The position numbers were made by a program, and so were the translations under genes. A stretch of 64,000 nucleotides of DNA from Sphaerolaimus hirsutus (taxonomy: Eukaryota; Nematoda; Chromadorea; Monhysterida; Sphaerolaimidae). The stretch spans positions 27,545,927-27,609,926 of the forward strand of contig OZ038451.1 in NCBI GenBank assembly GCA_964036195.1, in the 5' to 3' direction. Shown piece by piece: positions 1-10,780 of the stretch. Numbering within the stretch: the first letter of the stretch is position 1; the number at the start of each line of letters is the position of its first letter. The notes under the pieces were generated by a model. That model had not been told where the DNA came from. It made no database searches and saw only the letters and a program-made list of their open reading frames with translations.

Positions 1-78
1 TTAAACAGCTACCGTATTTCCTCGAAATACCCCCCCCCCTCGAAATACCCCCCTCGTTCTACTCCCCCCTCTCGGGAC

Positions 79-1221
79 CAACGATGGAAAAAACACAGAA
101 ATTGAACACAGAAACTCATTGAGTTTCTGTGTTTTTGTTTTACACAGAAACACGGAAACTCATAAATTTTGAAAAACTCAAAACTCATATGAGTTTTTTT
201 TTGGAGAACACAGAAACACAGAAACACGGAAACACAGAAAAGTTTTTTGAGTTTTTGTGTTTTTTTCAGCGAAGCAGTTGACTGCACATTAATTCAGTTA
301 AACTAAACAAGATAAAATAAGCATGTATAGTACATAATGTATTCATATTTTATGATGGTACAAAAAAGAAATTCAAGATGGCATGCACATCTCATGGTGG
401 ATTAGACAATTTAAGTTTTGACATTCAAGTATACCTTATTACCTTGAATTAACCCCCCTCAAAATGAACTGGTGAAATAATTAGCCCCCCCCCCCCCTTG
501 AAATACCCCCCTCTGGGATGATGTACATCATGTATCCAATGTACATGATGTATTTATTACTGCTAGTTTGCATCGCAGCTACACATAGACTGTACTAGGT
601 TGTGTAGCTATCTACATGTTTATTTCAAATATATCCTGTTTGTACGCATTCATAACCTGTTTTGGGTACGTAAATGCCTATTATTTTCTATGATCCTTTC
701 AAAACTTTCTGATGAAATAATAAACCCCCATGGGGGTATTTCAAGGTAAATGGTAGTTGTAGTTCAAATCAATTCCGTAGTCTTCCATACAGTGCACATC
801 CATTGAAGAATTTTGGAGTACTGCGTAAATTGTTGTTTCTGGGCATTTTGTTGCTGGTGTTGTGATGTTGATGTCCTCATTGTGGACATTTTTATGGACT
901 TTTTTGACACTTGAATGAATACACAAATGTTATGTGGGGTTAAAACATGTGTAAAACCAATATTTTATAAGAAAACCACTGTTTCCAGATCGAAATGCTG
1001 TAAATCGAAAACAAAATTTGGGAAAAACTCAAATTTTTTGGATAAAACTTGAGTTTTTTTTAGAAAAAAACTAAAAAAACTCAAGTTTTTACAAAAAACA
1101 CAGAAATAAAAACAGAGTTACTCAAGTTTTTTTTGAGGAAAAAACTCAAAACACAGGTATTCATTTTTGAAAAACTCAAAACACAGAAAGTGTTTTTTTT
1201 TTGAGAACTTACCCATCGTTG
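79..1221. mobile_element. hAT-type non-autonomous element (CAACGATGG ends)
   Basis: The ends are CAACGATGG and CCATCGTTG. They are flanked by an exact 8-bp direct repeat CTCGGGAC (71-78 and 1222-1229). An 8-bp target duplication with short inverted ends is the mark of hAT transposons. The interior is made of CACAGAAA and AAAACTCAA motifs in both orientations. The same family occurs at 28958-31991. Confidence 0.85.
434..753. mobile_element. TA-target MITE nested inside the hAT element
   Basis: It begins CCTTATTACCTTGAA and ends TTCAAGGTAAATGG, giving imperfect inverted ends next to TA on both sides. It is the third level of the nest at 12-1603. It also contains ATGTACATGATG repeats shared with the elements at 10085 and 18888. 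Confidence 0.65.
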
Positions 1222-2124
1222 CTCGGGACCACTATGAAACAATCACCCCCTCCTCGAAATACCCCCCCCCCAAATTGAGTGTAAACGGAACGTACATGAC
1301 AATAACTGTAGTTTGTGTTCTGTGTACTGCAGAACACACGTTAAAACAATGTCGGTGTCACGTTAGAACGTGTACATACCATCTACATACTAATATTAGT
1401 CTACAGATCCTTATAAATGGCGGTTTTTGTTGCATTTTTCAACGTCTGCGTACGTTTCAGATGACAATTTCGTACTTGGTTTTCAAAAATTTTCTTGTGA
1501 AATAATAACCCCCCCCTCGAAATACCCCCCTCGTTTAATCCCCCCCCCTCTCGGGGCCACTATGAAACAATCACCCCCCGGGAGGTTTTTGGGGGAAATA
1601 CGGTAGGTAAGTATATACTATTTTTGTACACATTCGCACACTGGATCATGCACCTAGACATACTGAATACCTATTTTATGTACACATCCATGTGTGCGTT
1701 TCATTACAATAAAATTCAGCTAAGCTACATTCAGCTACACAAACAGTGTAATAAATAACACATATATCACACAGAATAATATTTTTACATTTATGATCGA
1801 TAAAATATGAGCAGATAGATCGAAAAAGTCGATTATTCAGATATTTTAATAGATAGAAAAATGTCCGTTGGACATCCACTTCTGAGGCAGCTGAAAGGTG
1901 AGTTTAAAAACAATCTGACAATTGTGAATCAATAATTATGTCAATTGGGGTTGCAACGATATCATATCTGATATTGACTATATTTGGGTAAATGATCCAA
2001 TATCGATATCCAGGATAAATGTCAATTTTGATATTAAATATTAAGTCACAGAAAAAAGCTGTCAAATTTGAATATTAGCATGAAATTCTCATATTGTTGC
2101 AACCCCAAAACGTCATTTCTGTAA

Positions 2125-3010
2125 CGCTGCGATTACAGCTCGGGTGTAAAATTGACCAGCGTAAAATTGATTTTTGGGCGTAAAATTAATTACAGGTGAA
2201 TGGATAAAGATACGGCATTGTAATTTCAGTCAAAGAAAGCGCACATGCAGATGTTGCTCGTGTCCAAAGCTCATCAGTTTATTTTAATTGCACTAGAAGT
2301 CATGAATTTTGGCGCAAATTTTTTTAATTTTATGCCCTAATTTTACGCCACTTATGCTGCGATTACAGCTCGGGCGTAAAATTGACCGGATGTAAAATTG
2401 ATTTTTGGCGTAAAATTAACTACAGATGAATGGATAAAGATACAACATTGTTATTTCAGTCAAAGAAAGATTAAATGCAGACGTTTCTTGTGTCCAAAGG
2501 TCATGAGTTTATTTCAATCGTACTGGGAGTTATGAATTTTAGCACAATTTTTTCAATTATGCGCTGTAAGTTGCATAAAATTAGGGTGTAAAATTAACAA
2601 AAATTGCGCCAAAATTTATAACTTCTAGTACAATTAAAATAAACTGATGAGGTTTGGACACAAGCAACATCTGCATGTGCGCTTTCTTTGACTGAAATTA
2701 CAACACAATATCTTTATCCAATCACCTTGAATTAATTTTACGCCCAAAATCAATTTTACGCCAGGTCAATTTTACGCCCAAGCTGTAATCGCAGCATAAC
2801 AGCACATAATTGACAAAATTGTGCTAAACTCATAACTCCCAGTACGATTAAAATAAACTCATGAGCTTTGGACACAAGAAACTTCTGCATCTAAGCTGTC
2901 TTTGACTGAAATAACAATGTCGTATCTTTATCCATTCATCTGTAATTAATTTTATGCCCAAAATCAATTTTACGCCCGGTCAATTTTACACCCGAGCTGT
3001 AATCGCAACA
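2125..3010. mobile_element. Harbinger-like MITE pair, one inside the other
   Basis: The outer ends are CGCTGCGATTACAGCTCGGG and its inverted match ending GTAATCGCAACA. A second copy at 2355-2796 sits inside it, with TGCTGCGATTACAGCTCGGG at its left end and CGCAGCA at its right. Inner motifs such as CGTAAAATTGAC are repeated in both orientations. Cleaner copies at 21704 and 37814 are flanked by TAA or TTA, which points to the 3-bp TWA target of PIF/Harbinger elements. The flanks of the inner copy do not match perfectly. Confidence 0.65.
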
Positions 3011-3060
3011 TTAGTGTAATGCCCAATTTTTACCCTTTTAATAAATACCCAATGTCTCAG

Positions 3061-4115
3061 CTTACACAAGAGCGCTCTGCTGTGTGACTGTGGACATCAA
3101 CAATGAACAAAATTCAAAGTCGACTCTGGAGGAAAAACTGCAAAATCAAACTCAGATTATTGTGAATGACAAACACGAACATCTCACGGCACTTTGCAGA
3201 TTGTTAGAAGATATATTAAGCTATGGATTGAAATGTAGGTTCATGATGTATTTAGACATAAATACCATATTTCTTCTAATAGAAGGCGCCCTTCTATTTT
3301 CTTCATCAGCATTTTTACCTGCCCTTGTATTGGAGACCGCCCTTCTATTTTTTCGTCAACTTTTCCGCCAATCTTTTTCAAGTTCTGCCAAGGTTTCTCA
3401 AAGTGTTATAAATATGTCACAGACAGTTCATATAATGAAGATACATAAGAGTTCATCCAACATTTGATGTTAAAATAGCGCAGAATCAATTGACCAAAGC
3501 CATTAAATCACAGCGTCCGCTGATATCTTTCATTTTTTATGCATTTGGCTTAATTCCAGCACTTTATGTAAAATAGGAGACTGCGTACTATTTTTTTGGT
3601 GGCCCAAATTAAGTCGAACAAGTGTACTTTTTATGGGAGACGTCCTTCTATTAGAGACCTGGCGTTCTATTAGAAACAATACGGTAAAACATTTTTTGAT
3701 TTTGGGGTTTTGAAGAAATTTTTTTTTAGAAGAAGAAGAAAGAAAGAAGGGTTTTTTCGCGTTTCATTTTTTCTTCAATAACATCCTCTGCATTTTTTAA
3801 TCATTAAATGCAATTGACGCGTTGTCCCCAACCTCCTCGAATAACCCCCCCCCATGAGACGAGTGAGCATAAAATAATTCGCCCTTAAGGTTATGATAGA
3901 TAAAGTTGTTTTGTCCAATTAAAACAAAAATGGCACGTTATTTTGTGAATAAAGTATAGGTATTTTGTGAAATGAATTGATAGAAATATTTTTGAAAACT
4001 TTCACGACAGAAGAATTCATCCCTTGAAAAATTGCCACCTCGTCCTCGAATAGCCCCCTCTCAAAAAGTCAGATGAAAAAATAATTCCCCAGGGGAATTA
4101 TTCAAACAAATATGG

Positions 4116-4149
<34 letters not shown>

Positions 4150-7100
4150 ATATTCCGTGCCCCTATAACCAAAACTCCTCCCACCTCAGCCAACAGCTAC
4201 AACCCACAGAATCACCACAACTCCAAGACATCCCATCGAATATCTGTCTGGGCATGTCTATCTGCGCTGATGTCTAGTTACACCACCCAGCAAATTGGTG
4301 GCCAGCTGTGGGTCATTCTGGATGCTGTGAAAAAGGCTAAAAAGGTATGTTTTTGTTTTTTCGTTTTTTTAGTGCGTCCTTTGAACAATAGTCAACTATT
4401 TGTCAGAAATCTGGATAGCTATCGTCGACCTACCCCAGTTGATTTAGAAATTCGTATGCACAGATCACGCTGGCAAAATGCCAACGCAAACTAATGAAAG
4501 TCGTTTTTGTAAAATCTCAAAATATTTTTGTTGTTGTGAGAATGTTACACGTTTAAATTTCAACAACGACGTACTTTCTCATTACATTACAAGAGCTACA
4601 TTTTGGCACACTGCCAAGCCAATCAAAGACATAAATAGGTAAAATACACCCTCAAAAAACGCGCATTCTTCAACCAAAAATGTCATTTTCGCAGGTGTGC
4701 ACAGACGCCGGCCGCCTGCGACTTTTCATCCGCTGTGCACTCAACCAAAAACAACTCAGCCGCGCCGTGAACGTGCTCAGAACGCGCAGATACATACTGA
4801 ATGTAATGTAATGTTTGAGTGTTTGGTGCGAGGTGTATCTGCAAACTATTTTGCATGTGTAAATTAAAAATAAAATGAATTTAAATTTAAATTTATTATT
4901 TAGGAATTTGGAAATTTTCAGCTGAGTGGTGCAAGAAGCAATGACCACTTGCAGAATAAATTCCTAAATGCCATGAACATTTTGATTAATTTTTTTGGGA
5001 AATGTAGTTTCTGGAGTGATTACCGTATTTCCTTGAAATATCCCCAGGGGGTTTATTTTTTCAGAGTGAGAATGTTGAGCGAGAAACGTGAAAAATGCAG
5101 CAGTAACCACCATTTATAAGTTTTTACAGCCTTATATAAGGATGTAGATGGTATAAACGATGTTCTAACGTAACACAGTAAGTGTTTTAGACGTCTGTTA
5201 TGCATTTCCCGGACCACAAATTCATAGTGCCCATCTTGAGGGGGGGGGTATTTCGAGGAAATACGGTAACTGGAAATCAAGCAAAGTGCAAGCATTTTTA
5301 CAGAGACACCTTGTTCTTGTGCACTGGTTCACTTTTATGAAAGCAAATTACCGTATTTCCTCGAAATACCCTCCAGGGGGTGATTGTTTCAGAAAGAGAA
5401 TTTTGAGGGAGGGTTAAACGAGGGAGGGGGTATTCCGAGGGGGGGCTTATTATTTCGCCAGAAATTTTTTGAAATTCCAGTACTAAATTGTCGTCTGTAA
5501 CGTACGCAGACGTAGAAAAATGCAACAATAACCGCTATATATGAGTCTATTGACTTATTTAAGTGTGTAACAATGTTCTAACGTAACAATTCATTGTTTT
5601 TAACGTGTGTTTTGCATCGCCCGAATCACAAACCGCAGTTTTGTTATGTACGTACTCTGTACACTCAATTTGGGGGGGGGTATTTCGAGGGGGTGGGTAA
5701 TTTTTTCATAGTGTCTATTTTGAGGGGGGTATTTCGAGGTGGGGGGGGGTATTTCGAGGAAATACGGTAACAAAATCCGTTCGATTTAGGTGATTATTTC
5801 TAATACGCCTATTGGAAACGTAATTTTTATTTCTTTTCAGTGCTTCTTTGAAAATGTTGCCATTTTGGGTGATGACATTTTATCAGAGGTGTTTCTATCA
5901 CTTTTGGCAACTTTGGAGGACAGGGTCAAGTTCAATCTGCAAATTTCCTGTGCTGCATTCCTGGATGAAACTTGGATTTTACCAACATATAGGTATATTG
6001 ATTAAATTGTACAGAAAATGACATTTTTTGCAAAATTATAACATATACAAAAATTACAATTTCAAATTTATTGAAATTACTGAGAAATAGATATTTCCGC
6101 CAGGGGGGTTATTATTTCGCCAGCAACTTTTCAGGGAAGGGGGTAAATTTAAGTGCGCGAGTACATAAATCGTATTTGAAGGGGACAGAAAATGTTATTT
6201 TGCCAGACAGTTAGTGACTAACATAGGACATTTTCCTAAGAAATACTTATCAGGAGAGAAACACAAATCTTGATGTATTTTAGAGTAAAAATTGTAAAAA
6301 CACACCAAGTGTTACGTTATTTTTGTGAGAAAAGCACTCACTTTTACGTTTTCTGTGAGAATAAATACCCATTTTTACGTTTTCCCTGGAAGAAATACTC
6401 ATTTTTACGTTTTCTCTGGAAAAAAGTATTTTACTCACATTTTACACAGTGTAGAAGTAAAAATTAAATACTTTACGTTTTCTGTACTCATGTGTTAGTA
6501 AAATAAAAATACTTTACATTTATGTTCACTTTTTAAAAAGTTCAGTACTTTTAACAACTCTGAGAATATCACGACTAGTGATGGAAAAGCGCCATGGCGC
6601 TTTTGGCGCTTGGCGCTCAAATGCGCTGGCGCCATTGGCGCTTGGCGCTGGGGGACAGAAAAGCGCCATGGCGCTTTTGGCGCTTGGCGCCAAAACCTTG
6701 GCGCTTTTTCCATCACTAATCACGACCATCCTTAACAACAAATCCTCCCACCATTGTCATTTGTCACCTCTCAATTTCCAATTGGCACCTTGCCAGAAAC
6801 TACGAGCTGGTGCCATGCGACCACATCGGCATCGAGCTGGTCAGCGTCGAGCGCAGACTGGTCGTTGTCGCTGTCGAACAGGAATCCGTTGGCGATGAGG
6901 ATGTGCGTTCGGAAATATTTTTTATAATTTGTTTGGGGTGTTGTGTTGTCGGTTTTGTGATTTGACTGTACTTATTGCAATGACAATGTATAGCCTTTAG
7001 ATTTATTGTTGTGCAGTTTTTCATTTAAATACTCTAGGTAGAATTTCTGAAAAGTTATCTCCCAAAAATACCTGAAGGGTTGGGGGCACACTAAATATAC

Positions 7101-10100
7101 AACGCCACAAAAAAGCCGAACCCCAAAACCCCCCAAAAAACCAACCCCCAACCCAGTTAAAAATCGAGCCGGGCGACATAATCGACGAGTTATTCGGTGA
7201 GCCAATGCTGGGCACCTCTGTGCGCAGGGCAGTGGAATTAATGACCGATTTCAGGGGGTGCCCAATTTACATCAGTGTGGTCAAGGTTCGTTTGTTTGTG
7301 TGGTTGGGGGGGGGCAGTCGCGGACCCCAAATTATATTTACGTTAAAGTTTCTCTATTCCCATTCTCAGGCATTCGATTCTAGGCACAATTTCTTCACAC
7401 CGCTGCACAGATACGTTAATGGTGCCGGCCTTGCAGTGGCAACACTCAAAGTAAAATATTTTTTTCACATTGCCAGCACACACACTAGTTTACCAACAAG
7501 AAATGCTCGACCATTTTGGTAAACTGTTTTGATAAAACAGTACGAAGCACCGTACAAATCTGTACTGTGTTTCGTCCTGTTTTGTCAAAACAGTTTACCA
7601 AAATGGTCGAGCATTTTGTGTTGGTAAACTAGTGTGTGTGCGCCCATTATGCATTGAACCTGAACAATAAGCCATGTATTTATGCAATACGTTACAGAAA
7701 CGCAGACTGAGCAGAATAGCTGAAATGTTGAAATTGCAGGGTGCCTCTGCCACGAAAATTGCATTGCTTGCTGCTGCTGCAGGTTGTTTTTCCCCCTATA
7801 ATTTACCCATTTATTTTAATTGGCTTTAAAAGAGGTATTTAGTATTTAATGACATGTCATAGAACTCTAGTGACTTGTTTTGTTCCTCAAAATTAACAAT
7901 GAAATAAAACTGAGACTAGATTCTTTAATTCTCCCGAACAATCATGAAAATCTTTTCAAGATGAATTTACCTACCTTAACTTCTATCGATAGCTAATTAT
8001 CCTATGGACATAAAATTATTGTGCATTTTTCGCCCAAAAATTCACAAAGTGATGAAAAATTGAAAATTAGATCCTTAAATTTTCAACCATACCTCTATTA
8101 CTGCAGGTAATTCAGCGAATGAATTGTTGAATGAATTTGATACGGAGCAGCTTAAATCCGACTTGATGGATGGACTGGAACACTACAGTGTCAAAATGAT
8201 TGGCACAGTTGCTGTGGGAGCTGTGAGTTTTTGTGTTCAGTTTTTTTGGAGGAAAATATGTTTGTTTATTTTTCTATTTAGAACTAAAGAACTGAAGAAG
8301 TGTGATATTTCTAATAAATGTTCAAAAATTTCAGTTACTCTTTCTGTAACAGGATAAAATGCACACACAGTTTAAGGTTGGCGATAAGTGCTCAGTAAAT
8401 CAATATTTAAGGCAACATTTTCTTGAATTCATTGCTATACATCAACACAAGTCACAGCAAAAAATAGATCCGTGAAGGCTGTGGAAGCGGGCTGGATGCG
8501 CGTGAAGCGGCGCACTTCCACACGCTTCCACCAACATCACAAGATTCTGGGTGAAGTGTCTTCAACACGCTTCCCCTAGCTTCACCGCGGGCATCCAAAC
8601 ACGTGGAAGACACTTCACGCCGCTGGCGCTTCCACACGCTTCCCCGCGTATCAATTTGTGTGGGAGGACCATATTAAGAAGCGTGAAGTGCCTTCACGCA
8701 TTGTTTCGTGATGTGTGTGGAAGCGCTGGCATGCTTGGTGAAGTGTCGGGAAGTGTCGGCGTGAAGACACTTCCCGACGCTTCACCACGCATCCACACAC
8801 CCATTTTTCTATGCATTGTTATGAAGGAAACAATCCATCATAAAATAAAAACTCCTCCAAAAAACTTTTCAAAAAACACACTCCTGAATGTGTATGACTC
8901 CGCCTTTTTCTTTCTGAAATACTTTTTTTTGTGAAAGTGCATGCATGTTATCGACTAAAATAAGTTGAGTATACCTATTTCAATTCATTTGGCACACTTC
9001 CAGATTGGCACAGTGGAGCAAATAGAATCCGGTGTGCTCAATGCCTTACATTTGTATGAGAAAGCTCAGAAAAGTCCTGTAAAAAATGATAGCTTTATTG
9101 GTAAAACTGTTGAATTAACAATTGCTGAAACTGGTGTTTCAATTTGCAACAGTGAACGTGGACAGGTGAGTTGTTTCAAGGTTTCATTCATTCATTTTTA
9201 AGCCGGAGTTACAGAAGGTGATACGACAAATAAAACGACACCGATAAATCCATTATTTTCATGTTTACAAGTATTTTATTGAAAATAAATGTTCAATACT
9301 CGAATTAGAATGAAAACAATTTCATATGGGAGATGTTGAATTCGAATTTGAATGAAAAACGTTCGATGAAAAATGGTCCGCTGACAAATCAATCTCACGG
9401 TGATGCCCAAAAATCAATTTGTCGGCGGTCATTGCGTGAAATGGTCATGGACAAATTGATTTTTGGGTCGTATCGTTTGTATCAAAGTGTTGTTTTATTT
9501 GTCGTATCACCTTCTATTTATCGTTATGCTGTAACACCCGCTTAATACCGGTTTGCGTCATCATTATTAGCATTGGAATGAGAAAGCAATGGAAATGTGA
9601 TTTTTAGAAAATACAACTGAATAAAATCTCAGAAAATCCTTCAAAACATAAAATGAATCAATCTTTCTTGAAAAACCCGTTTAACGAAAAATTAATCGAA
9701 ATCCAACATGTTTTTTTTAATTTTCTGGTATTTTTAAAATATCAGAAAATAACCCAAAAAGATAATGTAATAATTACATCTCACTGAAAAATTCTGGAAA
9801 AAAGCAAAATATAAAAAAATCTGATTAAAAAAAGATGTTTTCTGATATTCTTAAAAATAAAAATCCCCAGAAATTGTTGCAATGCTAATCACGATTCATG
9901 CTTCATTTATTGTTTTGCAGGTGCTTCTGAGTCATGGGTTTCCAGAGATATCTTCATGTGGAAGGAGGATAGACCATCCTTGCAATTTTGCCTATATTGC
10001 TGGGTAGGTGTCTATGTGGAGGGGAATTCACAAGCATATCAGCTTATCAGGATTGCCTATCAGCTTAATTCACAAGCTATTATACCGTATTACCTCGAAA

Positions 10101-10780
10101 TACCCCCATGGGGGTTTATTATTTCGCCAGCAAAATTTGAGGGGGGGGGGGTTAATTCGAGGGGGGGGTTTATTCGAGGGTTTTTTTTTATTTCGCCAGA
10201 AAATTTTGTGGAATTTGTAGTAAAGAATACGCTATTTCTTACACAAAAACGGTTATAAATGTGAGAATATAGGTTATTTTGGGGCTATAGATGTACCTCT
10301 GTACACAAATGAGCGTATAAGAGTAGCTGCGATGCAAATAAGTAGTAATAAATACATCATGTACATTGCATACATGATGTGCATCATTCCGGAGGGGGGG
10401 GGGTATTTCGAGGGGGGGGGGGTTATTATTTCCCCAGCCCATTTTGAGGGGGGTTTTTTCGAGGGGGGGGGGGGTTAATTCAAGGGGGGGATAATTCGAG
10501 GTAATACGGTATCTCTGTTTGAACTGCAATAGCATTTAACTCCTTGAATATGTTAATTTTCCGGTAATGAGTGATTTATTCACATTAAAATGTGATTTTT
10601 TCACATTAAAATGTGTCTGTGTTACTATTTTTTAATCCCAATTCACCCCACAGCGAGACCACGTGCAATAATGCCAAATGCTTTGTGTGTTATGTTTTTG
10701 AGGCAAGTGACGTTGTTCAAGCGAGGGGCATACTCAGATCTATAGCTGAGGGGTTTGAGAGGACACATTGGGCTGTGTGA
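3061..10780 (+). CDS. RUN domain / PDZ-like / PTB domain adaptor protein (12 exons, 5' end missing)
   Basis: Exons: 3061-3234, 4190-4344, 4695-4802, 5841-5992, 6797-6902, 7157-7285, 7370-7450, 7698-7782, 8107-8222, 9004-9165, 9921-10003, 10654-10780 (stop TGA). All junction phases agree, which supports the model. Exons 1-4 read as a RUN domain: helices with LCRLLEDILSYGLK, then GRLRLFIRCALNQKQLS, the counterpart of the usual GRxRAWIRLAL motif, then a FENVAIL...LEDRVKFNL segment. RUN domains bind Rab/Rap-type GTPases and kinesins. Exons 5-6 contain IEPGDIIDELFGEPM...CPIYISVVK, which looks like a PDZ fold. Exons 10-12 form a PTB/PID domain: VELTIAETGVSI, VLLSHGFPEISSC, CFVCYVFEASD. The likely role is a cytoplasmic adaptor in membrane traffic (inference). 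The starting ATG is not in exon 1, so a 5' exon lies upstream or was missed. I do not recognise a named orthologue with this domain order. Confidence 0.75.
3265..3684. mobile_element. TA-target MITE, CTAATAGAA subfamily, in intron 1
   Basis: It begins CCATATTTCTTCTAATAGAA and ends TATTAGAAACAATACGG between TA dinucleotides. GGCGCCCTTCTATT and related 'TTCTATTAGAGG' motifs repeat inside. The same subfamily is found at 23584-23795 and 36362-36478. It lies about 30 bp after the exon 1 donor of the RUN gene. Confidence 0.65.
4116..4149. repeat. TA-rich microsatellite
   Basis: A run of alternating T and A with a CA interruption in intron 1 of the RUN gene, about 40 bp before its exon 2. Simple sequence; no function is implied. 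Confidence 0.85.
5023..5266. mobile_element. TA-target MITE, CCGTATTTCC family
   Basis: It is bounded by TA-CCGTATTTCCTTGAAATA and ATTTCGAGGAAATACGG-TA. It lies in intron 3 of the RUN/PTB gene and is close in sequence to 17953-18203. Confidence 0.8.
5351..5767. mobile_element. TA-target MITE, CCGTATTTCC family
   Basis: It is bounded by TA-CCGTATTTCCTCGAAATA and ATTTCGAGGAAATACGG-TA. It sits 84 bp after the copy at 5023-5266 in the same intron and ends about 70 bp before exon 4. Its central part resembles 49234-49729. Confidence 0.8.
6270..6575. mobile_element. Remnant of the TTTACGTTTTC / AACAACTCTG element family
   Basis: Repeated TTTTTACGTTTTC and GTACTC motifs end in TTAACAACTCTGAG, the same right end as the intact hAT-type element at 48229-48834. 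The left end could not be placed. The small hAT MITE at 6576-6718 starts just after it. Related fragments occur near 20050, 23250 and 35970. Confidence 0.5.
6576..6718. mobile_element. hAT MITE, GCGCC-rich, with exact 8-bp target duplication
   Basis: A 143-bp element with ends TAGTGATGGAAAAGCGCC and GGCGCTTTTTCCATCACTA. It is flanked by exact direct repeats ATCACGAC (6568-6575 and 6719-6726). The interior is a near palindrome of GCGCCATGGCGC and TTGGCGCT blocks. It lies 78 bp upstream of exon 5 of the RUN/PTB gene. Relatives are at 13668-13770, 18731-20146 and 46693-46880. Confidence 0.88.
7476..7641. mobile_element. Near-perfect hairpin MITE (CACACACTAG ends)
   Basis: Two arms of about 80 bp are inverted copies of each other. 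The left arm reads GCACACACACTAGTTTACC; the right ends GTAAACTAGTGTGTGTGC. Each arm contains GCTCGACCATTTTGG and CTGTTTTG. The whole unit can fold into one long stem with a tiny loop. It sits in intron 7 of the RUN/PTB gene. Confidence 0.75.
8453..8815. mobile_element. GAAGTGTC/CACTTC palindromic MITE (CACAGCAAAAAAT family), degraded right end
   Basis: It starts CACAGCAAAAAATA and is filled with GAAGTGTCTTCAC and CTTCACGC blocks in both orientations, as in the intact copy at 11589-11877. The right end reads ACACCCATTTTTCTATG instead of the expected TTTTTTGCTGTG. It lies in intron 9 of the RUN/PTB gene. Confidence 0.6.
9202..9541. mobile_element. piggyBac-like MITE with TTAA target duplication
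   Basis: The ends GCCGGAGTTACAG and CTGTAACACCCGC are imperfect inverted repeats flanked on both sides by TTAA (9198-9201 and 9542-9545). Inner arms (GGTGATACGACAAATAAAAC and its inverse) extend the palindrome. The TTAA target is typical of piggyBac elements. It follows the donor of exon 10 of the RUN/PTB gene by about 35 bp. Confidence 0.7.
10085..10509. mobile_element. TA-target MITE, CCGTATTACC subfamily
   Basis: It is bounded by TA-CCGTATTACCTCGAAATA and ATTCGAGGTAATACGG-TA. Interior blocks of GGGGGGG-TTATTCGAGG and an ATGTACAT/CATGATG patch match 18888-19323. It lies in the last intron of the RUN/PTB gene. Confidence 0.8.

Larger units (their letters stand above)
12..1603. mobile_element. 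TA-target MITE, CCGTATTTCC family, carrying nested insertions
   Basis: The left end starts with CCGTATTTCCTCGAAATA and the right end finishes in GGAAATACGG. Both ends are flanked by TA, the target duplication expected of Tc1/mariner-like elements. The G/C-homopolymer interior (runs of C before CGAAATA) recurs in the same family all over the window. Without the insertion at 79-1221 the element would be about 450 bp. No coding capacity is visible, so it is non-autonomous. Confidence 0.8.

Noticed and set aside
4922-5010. Possible extra RUN-gene exon after TTTTCAG at about 4921
   Set aside because: The flanking exons 4695-4802 and 5841-5992 already join in phase and give a continuous RUN domain. 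No good donor follows this candidate.
8551-8934. 127-residue frame through the CACTTC/GAAGTG palindrome
   Set aside because: It lies within a MITE whose relative at 11589 does not keep the frame.
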